This document shows, piece by piece, positions 1 to 5,534 of a stretch of DNA of 6,213 nt. Position numbers and translations under genes: made by a program. The notes beneath the pieces were generated by a model, which did not search any database, had not been told where the DNA came from, and saw nothing but the letters and a program-made list of their open reading frames with translations. This stretch comes from Verrucomicrobiaceae bacterium. Lineage in GTDB: Bacteria; Verrucomicrobiota; Verrucomicrobiae; Verrucomicrobiales; Akkermansiaceae. Location of the stretch: positions 1-6,213 of the forward strand of contig RPOS01000247.1 in the NCBI GenBank assembly GCA_003820635.1. Reading direction: 5' to 3'. Positions within the stretch are counted from its first letter, which is position 1. Every line of letters begins with the position of its first letter.

Positions 1-912
1 GTTTTCCTCCTCATCCTCATGCTCGCTGAAGGCTTCCACATCTCGCCACAGCAGCTCGTTTCTCCAGCGGAAGGCCCGGCCGCCCTGCTCCAGGCCGCGC
101 TCGCGCCAGAGGTATTCGGCATCGAAACCGATCACACCCGTATCGCGGCCGAAGCCATTGGTTCCGCCGGCCCATGAAACGCCGGCGGTCACCGCATGGA
201 AGTCATCGAAGCGGTAGCGGCCCATCAGCCGCGCCGTCCAGACATCGTCGGCCAGCGCGGACTCCTCGCCTTCATGGGGGAAATCCTCTTCATCCCCATG
301 CTCATGGCCGTGATCGTGGTCGTGCCCGTGATCGTGGGCGCGTGCATTGCCGAATCCCACGGAAGCCACACTAACGAAGGCCGTGTCCATGCCGAACGGC
401 AGCGTCCAGCTCAGCTCGCCGCCTTGCAGCAGCAGCCCGTCATCGCCCAGGAAACGGCTCAGCGCCATTTCCGAATCCACGAAATCCCAAGCGTGCACGT
501 GCCTGTCATTGAGCGCGCCGTAGCGCGAAAGATACTGCCCGCCCTTGAGCTCGAATCCGCCGGGGATGTTGACGATTTTTCCGAAGGCCTCCTCCCACTC
601 GCCATCCCAGTTTCCATCGGCATCCTGATACCACAGGTAGTTGGTGAAGCCTTCGAGATAACGCGTGCGCAGCGAGAGCCCGGGCTCGATGGCCTGTGCG
701 GAAAACGCTTCACGCTGGGGATCATGCCCACCGGACGCGAGTTCCTCCGCCTCGCCCGTGCTGAAGCCGCCGGCGCCGTGCAGGTGCAGGTTTGGAAACA
801 GGACATCACTGATGCTCCAGTCGTTGAGGCGTTCCCATGTTTCCCACGGGGATGCGTTTTGTGCGGCTGCGGGAAGAACCATTACTGCAAGTGCGATGCA
901 TGTGTTTTTCAT
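1..912 (-). CDS. Outer-membrane barrel-like protein with His-rich loop, last gene of metal operon (C-terminus beyond window)
   Basis: The frame is open for 304 codons from the ATG at 912-910 to the left edge, so the C-terminus is missing. The start gives a short signal peptide (MKNTCIALAVMVLPAAA, cleavage near residue 17). The mature part has the alternating aromatic/polar look of a beta-barrel, and no TonB box or plug domain is visible. The segment around residues 138-146 (HVHAWDFVD), followed by SRFLGDDGL, resembles a family of porin-like proteins that I recall near zinc transporters in Gram-negatives, some of them labelled zinc-regulated outer-membrane receptors. Residues 193-205 (HDHGHDHDHGHEH) hold seven alternating histidines, then an acidic stretch, as in metal-binding loops. 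It lies 31 nt after the permease stop, so it is probably co-transcribed. A role in zinc capture or passage across the outer membrane is inferred. It could instead be a general porin or a metal buffer. Coding is certain; function is moderate. Confidence 0.75.
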   Translation of the reverse strand, partial: MKNTCIALAVMVLPAAAQNASPWETWERLNDWSISDVLFPNLHLHGAGGFSTGEAEELASGGHDPQREAFSAQAIEPGLSLRTRYLEGFTNYLWYQDADGNWDGEWEEAFGKIVNIPGGFELKGGQYLSRYGALNDRHVHAWDFVDSEMALSRFLGDDGLLLQGGELSWTLPFGMDTAFVSVASVGFGNARAHDHGHDHDHGHEHGDEEDFPHEGEESALADDVWTARLMGRYRFDDFHAVTAGVSWAGGTNGFGRDTGVIGFDAEYLWRERGLEQGGRAFRWRNELLWRDVEAFSEHEDEEEN

Positions 913-931
913 GATGATGATGATGATGATG
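911..931. repeat. (CAT)7 trinucleotide microsatellite abutting a start codon
   Basis: Seven perfect tandem ATG units on the plus strand read as CAT x7 on the minus strand. The last CAT shares its AT with the ATG start of the outer-membrane gene (912-910). The tract fills the place where a Shine-Dalgarno sequence would sit. The nearest purine-rich candidate, AGGA at 941-938 on the minus strand, is about 25 nt upstream of the start. A change in copy number would alter spacing in 3-nt steps without shifting the reading frame. Confidence 0.9.
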
Positions 932-943
932 GGAAAATCCTGT

Positions 944-1786
944 TCAACGCGCCCGGCCGAGCAGTCCGTATTTCGGGCTGAAGAGAAATGAGATGCCGAA
1001 GATCGCGCCAAGCACCAGCACGATGGCGGGACCTTGTTCGATGTTGAGCCACCAACCGGCCAGCACCGCAAAGGAAGCGGCCAGGCCTCCCAGCAGCGCA
1101 CCGCCCCAGAACAGGGCGTTGGTGGAATCTGTTAGAAGATAAATCGTCGCCGCAGGTGCCACCAGCAGGCCCACTGCCAGCATGCAGCCGACGGCTTGAA
1201 GCGAGGAAATGAGCACCACGATCAGCACGGCCATCAACAGGTAGTTGAGCGCCCGGACCGGAACTCCGAGAGTGGCGGCGACTTCCGCGTCGAACAGCGT
1301 CATGAGCAGCGGCCGGTGCAGCGCGGTGAGCAGGCCGAGTGCGCCGCAGGAGATCCAGAAGTTCATCCACAGGTCGCCATCGCGCAGGCCCATGATGTTT
1401 CCGAAAAGCCACTCCTCCATTTCCTGGGTCACGCCGATGCGGCGCAGCAGGATGATGCCGCCGCTGAAAGCCGCGGTGTAGAGAATGGCGAGCGCCGAAT
1501 CCTGGTCGAGCCGCGAGCCGCGCGAGACGGCCAGCGAGCCGAGGCCGATGAGCAGCGCCGCGAAAAGAGCCCCGAGAAACGCGCTCCAATCGTTCAGGCC
1601 GGCCACGAGGATCGCCACGGCGATGCCGGGCAGCAGCGCATGGGAAAGCGAGCCCACCTTGAGCGCGGATTTTCTGAGCACCACAAACGCGCTGGCGTAG
1701 CCATTGGTGCAGCCGATGATCAGCGCGGCCAGGATGGCCCGTTGGTTGAAGGGATGGTTCAGTGGTTCCAGCAGCCAGTCGATCAT
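944..1786 (-). CDS. znuB: Zinc/manganese ABC transporter permease (ABC-3 family, ZnuB-like)
   Basis: This 280-aa protein has the full length expected of ABC-3 family permeases, which form the membrane channel of ZnuABC/TroABC/Mnt-type importers. It is strongly hydrophobic, with roughly eight membrane segments. Near the N-terminus are AFVVLRKSAL and SHALLPGIA, family-typical elements at the cytoplasmic coupling region and third helix. GCMLAVGLLVAPAATIYLL follows later. The ATG at 1786-1784 overlaps the ATPase stop as ATGA, and a strong AGGAGG (1796-1791) lies 4 nt upstream, inside the ATPase 3' end. Its partners are the ATPase just upstream and the binding protein at the head of the operon. 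Family assignment is firm. Zinc rather than manganese is inferred from the binding protein and the His-rich neighbours. Confidence 0.93.
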   Translation of the reverse strand: MIDWLLEPLNHPFNQRAILAALIIGCTNGYASAFVVLRKSALKVGSLSHALLPGIAVAILVAGLNDWSAFLGALFAALLIGLGSLAVSRGSRLDQDSALAILYTAAFSGGIILLRRIGVTQEMEEWLFGNIMGLRDGDLWMNFWISCGALGLLTALHRPLLMTLFDAEVAATLGVPVRALNYLLMAVLIVVLISSLQAVGCMLAVGLLVAPAATIYLLTDSTNALFWGGALLGGLAASFAVLAGWWLNIEQGPAIVLVLGAIFGISFLFSPKYGLLGRAR

Positions 1787-2544
1787 GCGACCTCCTTTCC
1801 ATCCGTGCCGAAGGTTTCATCAAGTTTCGCCTCGGTGAACACCTCTTCCACCGGCCCGAAGGCCACGGCGTGGCGCCGCAACAGCAGCACCTCGTCGTAA
1901 ATGCCGCGCACGGTGTCCATGTCGTGATGCGAGGCGATGACCAGCCGGCCCTCCTCGGTGAGGTGGCGCAGGGTTTCCGCGAGCGCGGTTTTGGACGGGC
2001 GGTCGAGACCGGTGAAGGGTTCGTCTAACAAAAGCACGTGCGCCTCCTGTGCCAGCGCGCGGGCGAGGAACACGCGCTGTTGCTGGCCACCGCTGAGCTG
2101 GCTGATCTGGCGGTTTTCCAGGTCCTTGAGGCCCATCATATCGATGGCGCGGCAGATGGCGGCCTCGTCGGTTTTTGAAAACGGCCGCCACCATCCGGCC
2201 TGCGGGTAGCGGCCCATTCTAACAACTCCGCGCACGGTGATGGGAAAGTGCCAGTCCACATTCTCGCGCTGCGGCAGGTAGGCGATCTCGCGGCTCCAGC
2301 GCGCCACCCGGGTGCCGCGCCACAGGATGCGCCCGGCGGCGACGGGCAGCAGGCCGGCGATGGCCTTGAGCAGCGTGCTCTTGCCCGCGCCGTTCGGGCC
2401 GATAAGCGCCACGCAGGCGCCGCATGAGGTGGAAAACGAAACATCGCGCAGCGCGTCGAGCTCGCGGTAGCGCACGGCGAGGCCCTCCACCTGGAGTTCG
2501 TGGTGGTGGCCGCAGTGGGCGCAGGATTCGTGGGCGGGGTTCAT
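1783..2544 (-). CDS. znuC: Zinc/manganese ABC transporter ATP-binding protein (ZnuC-like) with Cys/His-rich N-terminus
   Basis: A complete 253-aa ABC ATPase that powers metal import at the inner membrane. Visible motifs are Walker A GPNGAGKST (49-57), Q-loop in YLPQRENVDWHFPITV (Q92), signature LSGGQ (150-154), Walker B VLLLDEP (170-176) and the H-loop in ASHHDMD (H206/H207). The stretch after the Q-loop, including MGRYPQAGWWRPFSKTD, is characteristic of the Mn/Zn importer subfamily. Residues 7-15 (SCAHCGHHH) precede the first beta strand and form an unusual Cys/His cluster that could bind a metal. The start lies 4 nt after the stop of the preceding gene, with no good Shine-Dalgarno, so translation is probably coupled. 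Its stop overlaps the permease start. ATPase function is near certain; the metal is inferred. Confidence 0.95.
   Translation of the reverse strand: MNPAHESCAHCGHHHELQVEGLAVRYRELDALRDVSFSTSCGACVALIGPNGAGKSTLLKAIAGLLPVAAGRILWRGTRVARWSREIAYLPQRENVDWHFPITVRGVVRMGRYPQAGWWRPFSKTDEAAICRAIDMMGLKDLENRQISQLSGGQQQRVFLARALAQEAHVLLLDEPFTGLDRPSKTALAETLRHLTEEGRLVIASHHDMDTVRGIYDEVLLLRRHAVAFGPVEEVFTEAKLDETFGTDGKEVA
1791..1796 (-). promoter_or_regulatory. Strong ribosome binding site of the permease gene
   Basis: AGGAGG on the minus strand ends 4 nt before the permease ATG. It lies within the last codons of the ATPase gene and is the clearest Shine-Dalgarno in the operon. The permease may therefore initiate independently as well as by coupling through the ATGA overlap. 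Confidence 0.85.
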
Positions 2545-2548
2545 GGGA

Positions 2549-3001
2549 TCAATGAGCGTGCCGCCATTCGTAGTGCAACGTTTCGTCTAACAGACCGCTG
2601 CCGGTCATGAAGCGTGTCTGCTCCTCGTGGCCATCCGGCATCACGGTGAGAAACACCGCGGTTTCCGCCGCGTCGACGCCGAACTCCGCGGCCAGCGAGA
2701 GCTCCAGCGCGCCATCGGCGAGACGCAGCACCACATCGTGCTCGGACTCGCCCGCCGGGGGTGTCGGCATATCCAACAAAATCGTCCCATCCGCGTTTTT
2801 CACCAGCAGCCGCTGTGCGGGAGCGAGCAGTTTGACGCGCAGCACGGCCGGAATTTCCATCTCGGAAACCCCGACCTGGGCGGCTTGGAGCACGGGCGCG
2901 GCGGAGGTGAGCTTGCGCAGTGGGATGGACAGCAGGCAAAGCCCGGCGAGCACTCCCGCCGTTCCTACCAAGGGTGATGCCAGCCAACGGGATGCGCTCA
3001 T
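2549..3001 (-). CDS. Unrecognised single-pass membrane protein inside the metal-uptake operon
   Basis: A 150-aa protein that I do not recognise. Residues about 9-28 form one hydrophobic helix (SPLVGTAGVLAGLCLLSIPL) followed by RK. The remaining ~115 residues are soluble and look beta-rich, with alternating patterns such as VLRVKLLAPAQRLLVKN and GALELSLAAEF, perhaps an Ig-like sandwich. Histidines H88, H125, H143, H148 and H150, together with acidic residues near 84-89 and 123-127, are possible metal ligands. This is weak evidence, because only the C-terminal HYEWRHAH is notably His-rich. Its ATG overlaps the binding-protein stop as ATGA, and its own stop is 4 nt before the ATPase start. It is thus locked between the carrier and the pump genes and probably made in step with them. 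Coding is supported by this packing. An accessory role in metal transfer is a guess from position. Which side of the membrane the domain faces is not clear. Confidence 0.85.
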   Translation of the reverse strand: MSASRWLASPLVGTAGVLAGLCLLSIPLRKLTSAAPVLQAAQVGVSEMEIPAVLRVKLLAPAQRLLVKNADGTILLDMPTPPAGESEHDVVLRLADGALELSLAAEFGVDAAETAVFLTVMPDGHEEQTRFMTGSGLLDETLHYEWRHAH

Positions 3002-3888
3002 GGTGCGGCGAGTGCGCGGGTGATGGTGTTGACGTTGTGGCGGATCATCGCTTCGAAGCCCGCCTCGCCGCCGGTGCCGTTGCCGTCCGCGATGAGCGGC
3101 TCTCCGATGCGGGCACCGGTGGCTGTGGCGACGGCTTGTAGCGCTTTGGTGCCCGCGCCTTGCTCGGGAAACACGGCCTTCACGCCGGATTTTTTCACCG
3201 AGTCGATGGTCTTGGCTTGTTCCTGCGGCGTGGTGTTCTGCTCCTTGTTGAGGCCTGCCACGGCGATGACCTCGAAGCCGAATTCCTTGGCAAAGTAGCC
3301 GAAGGCATTGTGCGCGGTGACCAGTTTGCGCTGGCCGCGCGGCACTTTGGCGAGCTCGGTCCTAGCCCATTTTTTCAGGGCATCGAGCCGCTGGCCGTAG
3401 GCGCTGGCATTGGCCAGATAAATGTCTTTTCCGGCGGGATCTTTTTCCGCGAATGCCTGCGCCACCACCCGGGCGGCGCGGCGGGTGTTGTCGATGCCGT
3501 GCCACCAATGCGGGTCCAGCGCACCCGGGCCGTGCGAGGGGCAGCAGGTGTAAACGGCGTCCTTGCCGACGGTGAGTGAGGGGATCGTGCGGCCCACCTC
3601 GATGATGGTCACGCCGTTCAGGGCGGACCTGAGGCGGTCCAGGTAGTTTTCCAAATTTTTGCCGCCGGCAAGGATCAGCGCGGAGGACTGCATGCGCTTC
3701 ATGTCTGCCGGCCGCGGTTCGAAACGGTGCGGGTTGCCGCCCTCGCCCACCAGATCGAAGACGTTCACCCGCTCGCCGCCCACCTGGCGTGCGAGGTCCG
3801 CCATCAGCGGATGCAGCGCGGATACTTGCAGCGGTGCGGCAGCCAGCCCGCACAGCAGCCCCAGCCAGGAAAGAAGGATCGCTCTCAC
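2998..3888 (-). CDS. znuA: Periplasmic zinc-binding protein of the ABC importer (ZnuA/TroA family)
   Basis: A cluster A-I metal solute-binding protein that captures the ion in the periplasm and delivers it to the permease. From the GTG at 3888 it is 296 aa, a usual length. Residues 1-18 make a good signal peptide (MRAILLSWLGLLCGLAAA). Predicted ligands in family order are H54 (in NPHRFEP), H127 (in DPHWWH), H193 (in TAHNAFGYF) and D268 (in IADG). His at the third site is typical of zinc-type proteins; manganese PsaA-type proteins have Glu there. The long His-rich loop of many ZnuA proteins is absent. That region instead reads VYTCCPSHGPG (112-122). The open frame continues upstream to TTG at 3924, but those 12 residues would spoil the signal peptide. 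No clear Shine-Dalgarno precedes any candidate start. Its stop overlaps the next gene. Family is firm; zinc is likely. Confidence 0.92.
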   Translation of the reverse strand: MRAILLSWLGLLCGLAAAPLQVSALHPLMADLARQVGGERVNVFDLVGEGGNPHRFEPRPADMKRMQSSALILAGGKNLENYLDRLRSALNGVTIIEVGRTIPSLTVGKDAVYTCCPSHGPGALDPHWWHGIDNTRRAARVVAQAFAEKDPAGKDIYLANASAYGQRLDALKKWARTELAKVPRGQRKLVTAHNAFGYFAKEFGFEVIAVAGLNKEQNTTPQEQAKTIDSVKKSGVKAVFPEQGAGTKALQAVATATGARIGEPLIADGNGTGGEAGFEAMIRHNVNTITRALAAP

Positions 3889-3914
3889 GCCGTGGAAGCT
3901 GATGCAGCTTTCGG

Positions 3915-3940
3915 GCAATTGCAATAAATTTGTGTTTTGT
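3915..3940 (-). promoter_or_regulatory. AT-rich stretch with overlapping dyads, candidate promoter/operator of the metal operon
   Basis: The 75-bp gap between the DUF1287 stop and the binding-protein GTG contains a compact AT-rich patch in GC-rich surroundings. It holds two overlapping perfect 8-bp palindromes, GCAATTGC (3915-3922) and ATTGCAAT (3918-3925), then AAATTT. TTTATT on the minus strand is a weak -10 candidate, and no convincing -35 is seen. A Zur/Fur-family repressor site would be expected in front of such an operon, but the sequence does not match a Zur consensus known to me. Confidence 0.35.
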
Positions 3941-3963
3941 GCGCGTAGGTCACCTCGCCCGCG

Positions 3964-4719
3964 TCAATCTTCCTCAGCCAGCGGGTAGCGGAAATGGGCG
4001 TCGATCTTGTAATCGAACAGCACATCCTCCCACTTCACCACGGTGTCCTTATGGTGGACGACCCACGGTTCCTTGACGCGATTTCCCGGGCCGGGCACGA
4101 CGATGCCGATGTGTTTTTCGGCATTGGCGAGCGACCAGACGACGATGTCCCCCGGTTGGTAATCCGCGGGGTCTCGCGACGGCGTGAGTGTCTGCCCCTT
4201 GCGCTCGAAGAAGCGCTCAAGATTGGGAATGCGGCGGTGGTCGATGTTGCGGTCCGGTGCCAATGCGCCCCAGAGCTGCGGGTAGAGGCGGAAATGGGCG
4301 GCCATGTCCTCGTGAACTTCCTGCTGGAGGTCGATGCCGAGCGCGCGCAGGCAGCGGATGGCGACATCGGCCGCGGCACCCTTGTTGGCGGCAATGTCGC
4401 CGTTGGGGTAGGGGATTTTGTAATAGGCTCCGTCAAAAGTGATCTCGTCTCCGGAGTAGGCGAGGGCGGCGGCGGCGAGGCGGCCGCCCGGTTGGCGGGA
4501 TTGCTCCAGCGAGGAAATCAACAGCCCGGCCTGCTCCAGCGAGGGCCCCTGCTGGGTGGCTTTCAGGAAGGGCACCAGCGGCCGGCCGAACCAGGAGGCG
4601 ATGCTCACCGCGATGACCAGGATCACCCAGCCGCCAAAGAAATGGCGGCGCTTCGGCTTCTGCGGACGAGGGCCGATGTATTCGATGGTGTGGTAAAACC
4701 CTGGACGGTGGCGTGCCAT
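3964..4719 (-). CDS. Membrane-anchored DUF1287 (YijF-like) protein lacking the expected catalytic Cys
   Basis: DUF1287 proteins are thought to adopt the NlpC/P60 papain-like fold; their substrate is not established. From the ATG at 4719 this one is 251 aa. It has a basic N-terminus, one membrane helix at about 28-46 (FGGWVILVIAVSIASWF) and a conserved C-terminal domain. Family hallmarks are YYKIPYPNGDI (99-109), VHEDM, NIDHRRIPNL (158-167), YQPGDIVVW (187-195), HIGIV (203-207) and EDVLFDYKI. The usual motif GVCTDVVIR appears here as GAAADVAIR (114-122), so Ala116 stands where the nucleophilic Cys is expected; Cys123 lies nearby. The frame also extends to a GTG at 4785, but those extra residues would precede the basic N-terminus and use promoter-like AT-rich DNA. 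It is upstream of and co-directional with the metal operon; co-transcription is uncertain. Family is firm; enzyme activity is doubtful. Confidence 0.88.
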   Translation of the reverse strand: MARHRPGFYHTIEYIGPRPQKPKRRHFFGGWVILVIAVSIASWFGRPLVPFLKATQQGPSLEQAGLLISSLEQSRQPGGRLAAAALAYSGDEITFDGAYYKIPYPNGDIAANKGAAADVAIRCLRALGIDLQQEVHEDMAAHFRLYPQLWGALAPDRNIDHRRIPNLERFFERKGQTLTPSRDPADYQPGDIVVWSLANAEKHIGIVVPGPGNRVKEPWVVHHKDTVVKWEDVLFDYKIDAHFRYPLAEED

Positions 4720-4864
4720 GAAAATGTGCCTGCGGCTTGAAAAGCGATACGCACCGAGAAAGCGATTGTTTTCCAATAATTTCACGCATTTTTATCACTG
4801 CGGCCGGATTTGGCACCCGATTGAGCTCTCGACAGCCACCGCGGCCGCCCGGCACAGTGCCGGC
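4720..4864. promoter_or_regulatory. Divergent promoter region between DUF1287 and CBM9-like genes
   Basis: This 145-bp gap separates divergently oriented genes, so promoters for both should lie here. Positions 4740-4800 are clearly AT-richer than the surroundings. On the minus strand TTGGAA (4777-4772) followed after about 17 nt by TGCGTATCGC is a weak sigma70-like arrangement. On the plus strand TTGTTT (4767-4772) has only loose -10 candidates in the TTTTTATC run. Neither is strong enough to call as a defined promoter. Confidence 0.4.
4849..4863. promoter_or_regulatory. Perfect GC-rich dyad abutting the CBM9-like start codon
   Basis: CCGGCAC-A-GTGCCGG is a 15-bp perfect inverted repeat ending 2 nt before the ATG at 4865. 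As RNA it could fold into a 6-bp GC-rich hairpin with a CAG loop covering the ribosome-binding position; as DNA it could be an operator. No separate Shine-Dalgarno is visible for this gene. Confidence 0.45.
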
Positions 4865-5473
4865 ATGACAATTTTCACCAGCCCGGCCCCGCTGCAATGG
4901 GGCGAACTGGATGTGCCGCTGTTAGGGATTGCGAAGGACTGGCACGGTGCGCCGGTGGAGTCCGCCGCCGGATACGCGCTTGCCATGGACGCGCGGCGGC
5001 TGTGGTTCATCGCGCACCACCGGACGGCGGCGGATCTGCATCCGCAGGCGCGGCCCGGCATGTTCCAGGCGGAGTTATGGAAACACGATGTCGCGGAGCT
5101 CTTCCTCGCGGACCCGGTGAGCGGGCGTTATTTCGAGTTCAACCTCGCTCCCAACGGAGCCTGGTGGTGCTGCGAGCTCACCGCGCCGCGCGTCCGTGCC
5201 GAGGAAACGGACATCGCGATGCCGGAGATTGCCACGTTTGCGGACATGGCACCGGACGGCGCATGGGTGGCGGCCATGGCCATCCCGCTGGATCTGCTCA
5301 AGGCGCGGCTCGATTTCGGGCCGCAGTCGCGTGCGAATGTGACTTTCATTCTCGGCTCTTCGCGGCAGCGATTTCTAACAGCAGCGGATCTCGGTGGCGG
5401 GGAGCCGGATTTCCACCGGCCGGAGCGTTTCCCGCAGGTCGTCTCGCGCGCACTGCCCGTCAGCGTGGAATGA
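4865..5473 (+). CDS. CBM9-like (carbohydrate-binding family 9-like) cytosolic protein
   Basis: A 202-aa protein without a signal peptide or membrane segment. It matches the pattern of CBM9-like single-domain proteins. LWKHDVAELFLADP (71-84) carries the conserved D-x-x-E, GRYFEFNLAPNGAWW (87-101) the next core strand, VAAMAIPLDLL (135-145) a later strand, and FHRPERFP (183-190) the typical C-terminal signature. Such domains are beta-sandwiches found in sugar-binding modules; as stand-alone bacterial proteins their ligand is generally unknown. The ATG at 4865 is chosen because the domain starts right after it. The open frame runs further upstream to 4718 but through the promoter region, with implausible residues. 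It is divergent from DUF1287 and followed 61 nt later by the kinase-like gene on the same strand. Family assignment is good; function is unknown. Confidence 0.85.
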   Translation: MTIFTSPAPLQWGELDVPLLGIAKDWHGAPVESAAGYALAMDARRLWFIAHHRTAADLHPQARPGMFQAELWKHDVAELFLADPVSGRYFEFNLAPNGAWWCCELTAPRVRAEETDIAMPEIATFADMAPDGAWVAAMAIPLDLLKARLDFGPQSRANVTFILGSSRQRFLTAADLGGGEPDFHRPERFPQVVSRALPVSVE

Positions 5474-5491
5474 TTTCCGGTCCGGCTGTCA

Positions 5492-5512
5492 CGCGGCCTT
5501 TGCCAAGGCGCG
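5492..5512 (+). other. Imperfect GC-rich inverted repeat between CBM9-like and kinase-like genes
   Basis: CGCG-G-CCTT and AAGG-CGCG can pair around a TGCC loop with one bulged G. No U-run follows, so an intrinsic terminator is not supported. It could attenuate readthrough or be incidental. Confidence 0.25.
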
Positions 5513-5534
5513 GGATTGTGCTAGAGAGCGCTTG

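Noticed and set aside
196..981. Plus-strand open frame of 261 codons ending in a poly-Asp run
   Set aside because: It is antisense to the outer-membrane gene, and its poly-Asp run is only the (CAT)7 repeat read on the other strand.
909..1823. Long minus-strand open frame of 304 codons overlapping the permease gene
   Set aside because: It is in another frame of the permease gene, is Arg/Ala/Gly/His-rich without domain features, and the permease frame shows clear family motifs.
3889..3924. TTG at 3924 as start of the binding-protein gene
   Set aside because: It would put 12 polar residues before an otherwise ideal signal peptide beginning at the GTG at 3888, and no Shine-Dalgarno supports it.
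3988..4301. Repeated 13-mer GCGGAAATGGGCG within the DUF1287 gene
   Set aside because: Both copies encode Ala-His-Phe-Arg in the same frame with common codons; coincidence is more likely than a functional repeat.
3994..4740. Long plus-strand open frame of 248 codons opposite the DUF1287 gene
   Set aside because: Antisense shadow in GC-rich DNA; the opposite strand carries all the DUF1287 hallmarks.
4717..4785. GTG at 4785 as start of the DUF1287 gene
   Set aside because: The added 22 residues lie in AT-rich promoter-like DNA; the ATG at 4719 directly precedes a basic N-terminus and membrane helix.
5492..5512. Rho-independent terminator after the CBM9-like gene
   Set aside because: The stem is imperfect and no T-run follows.
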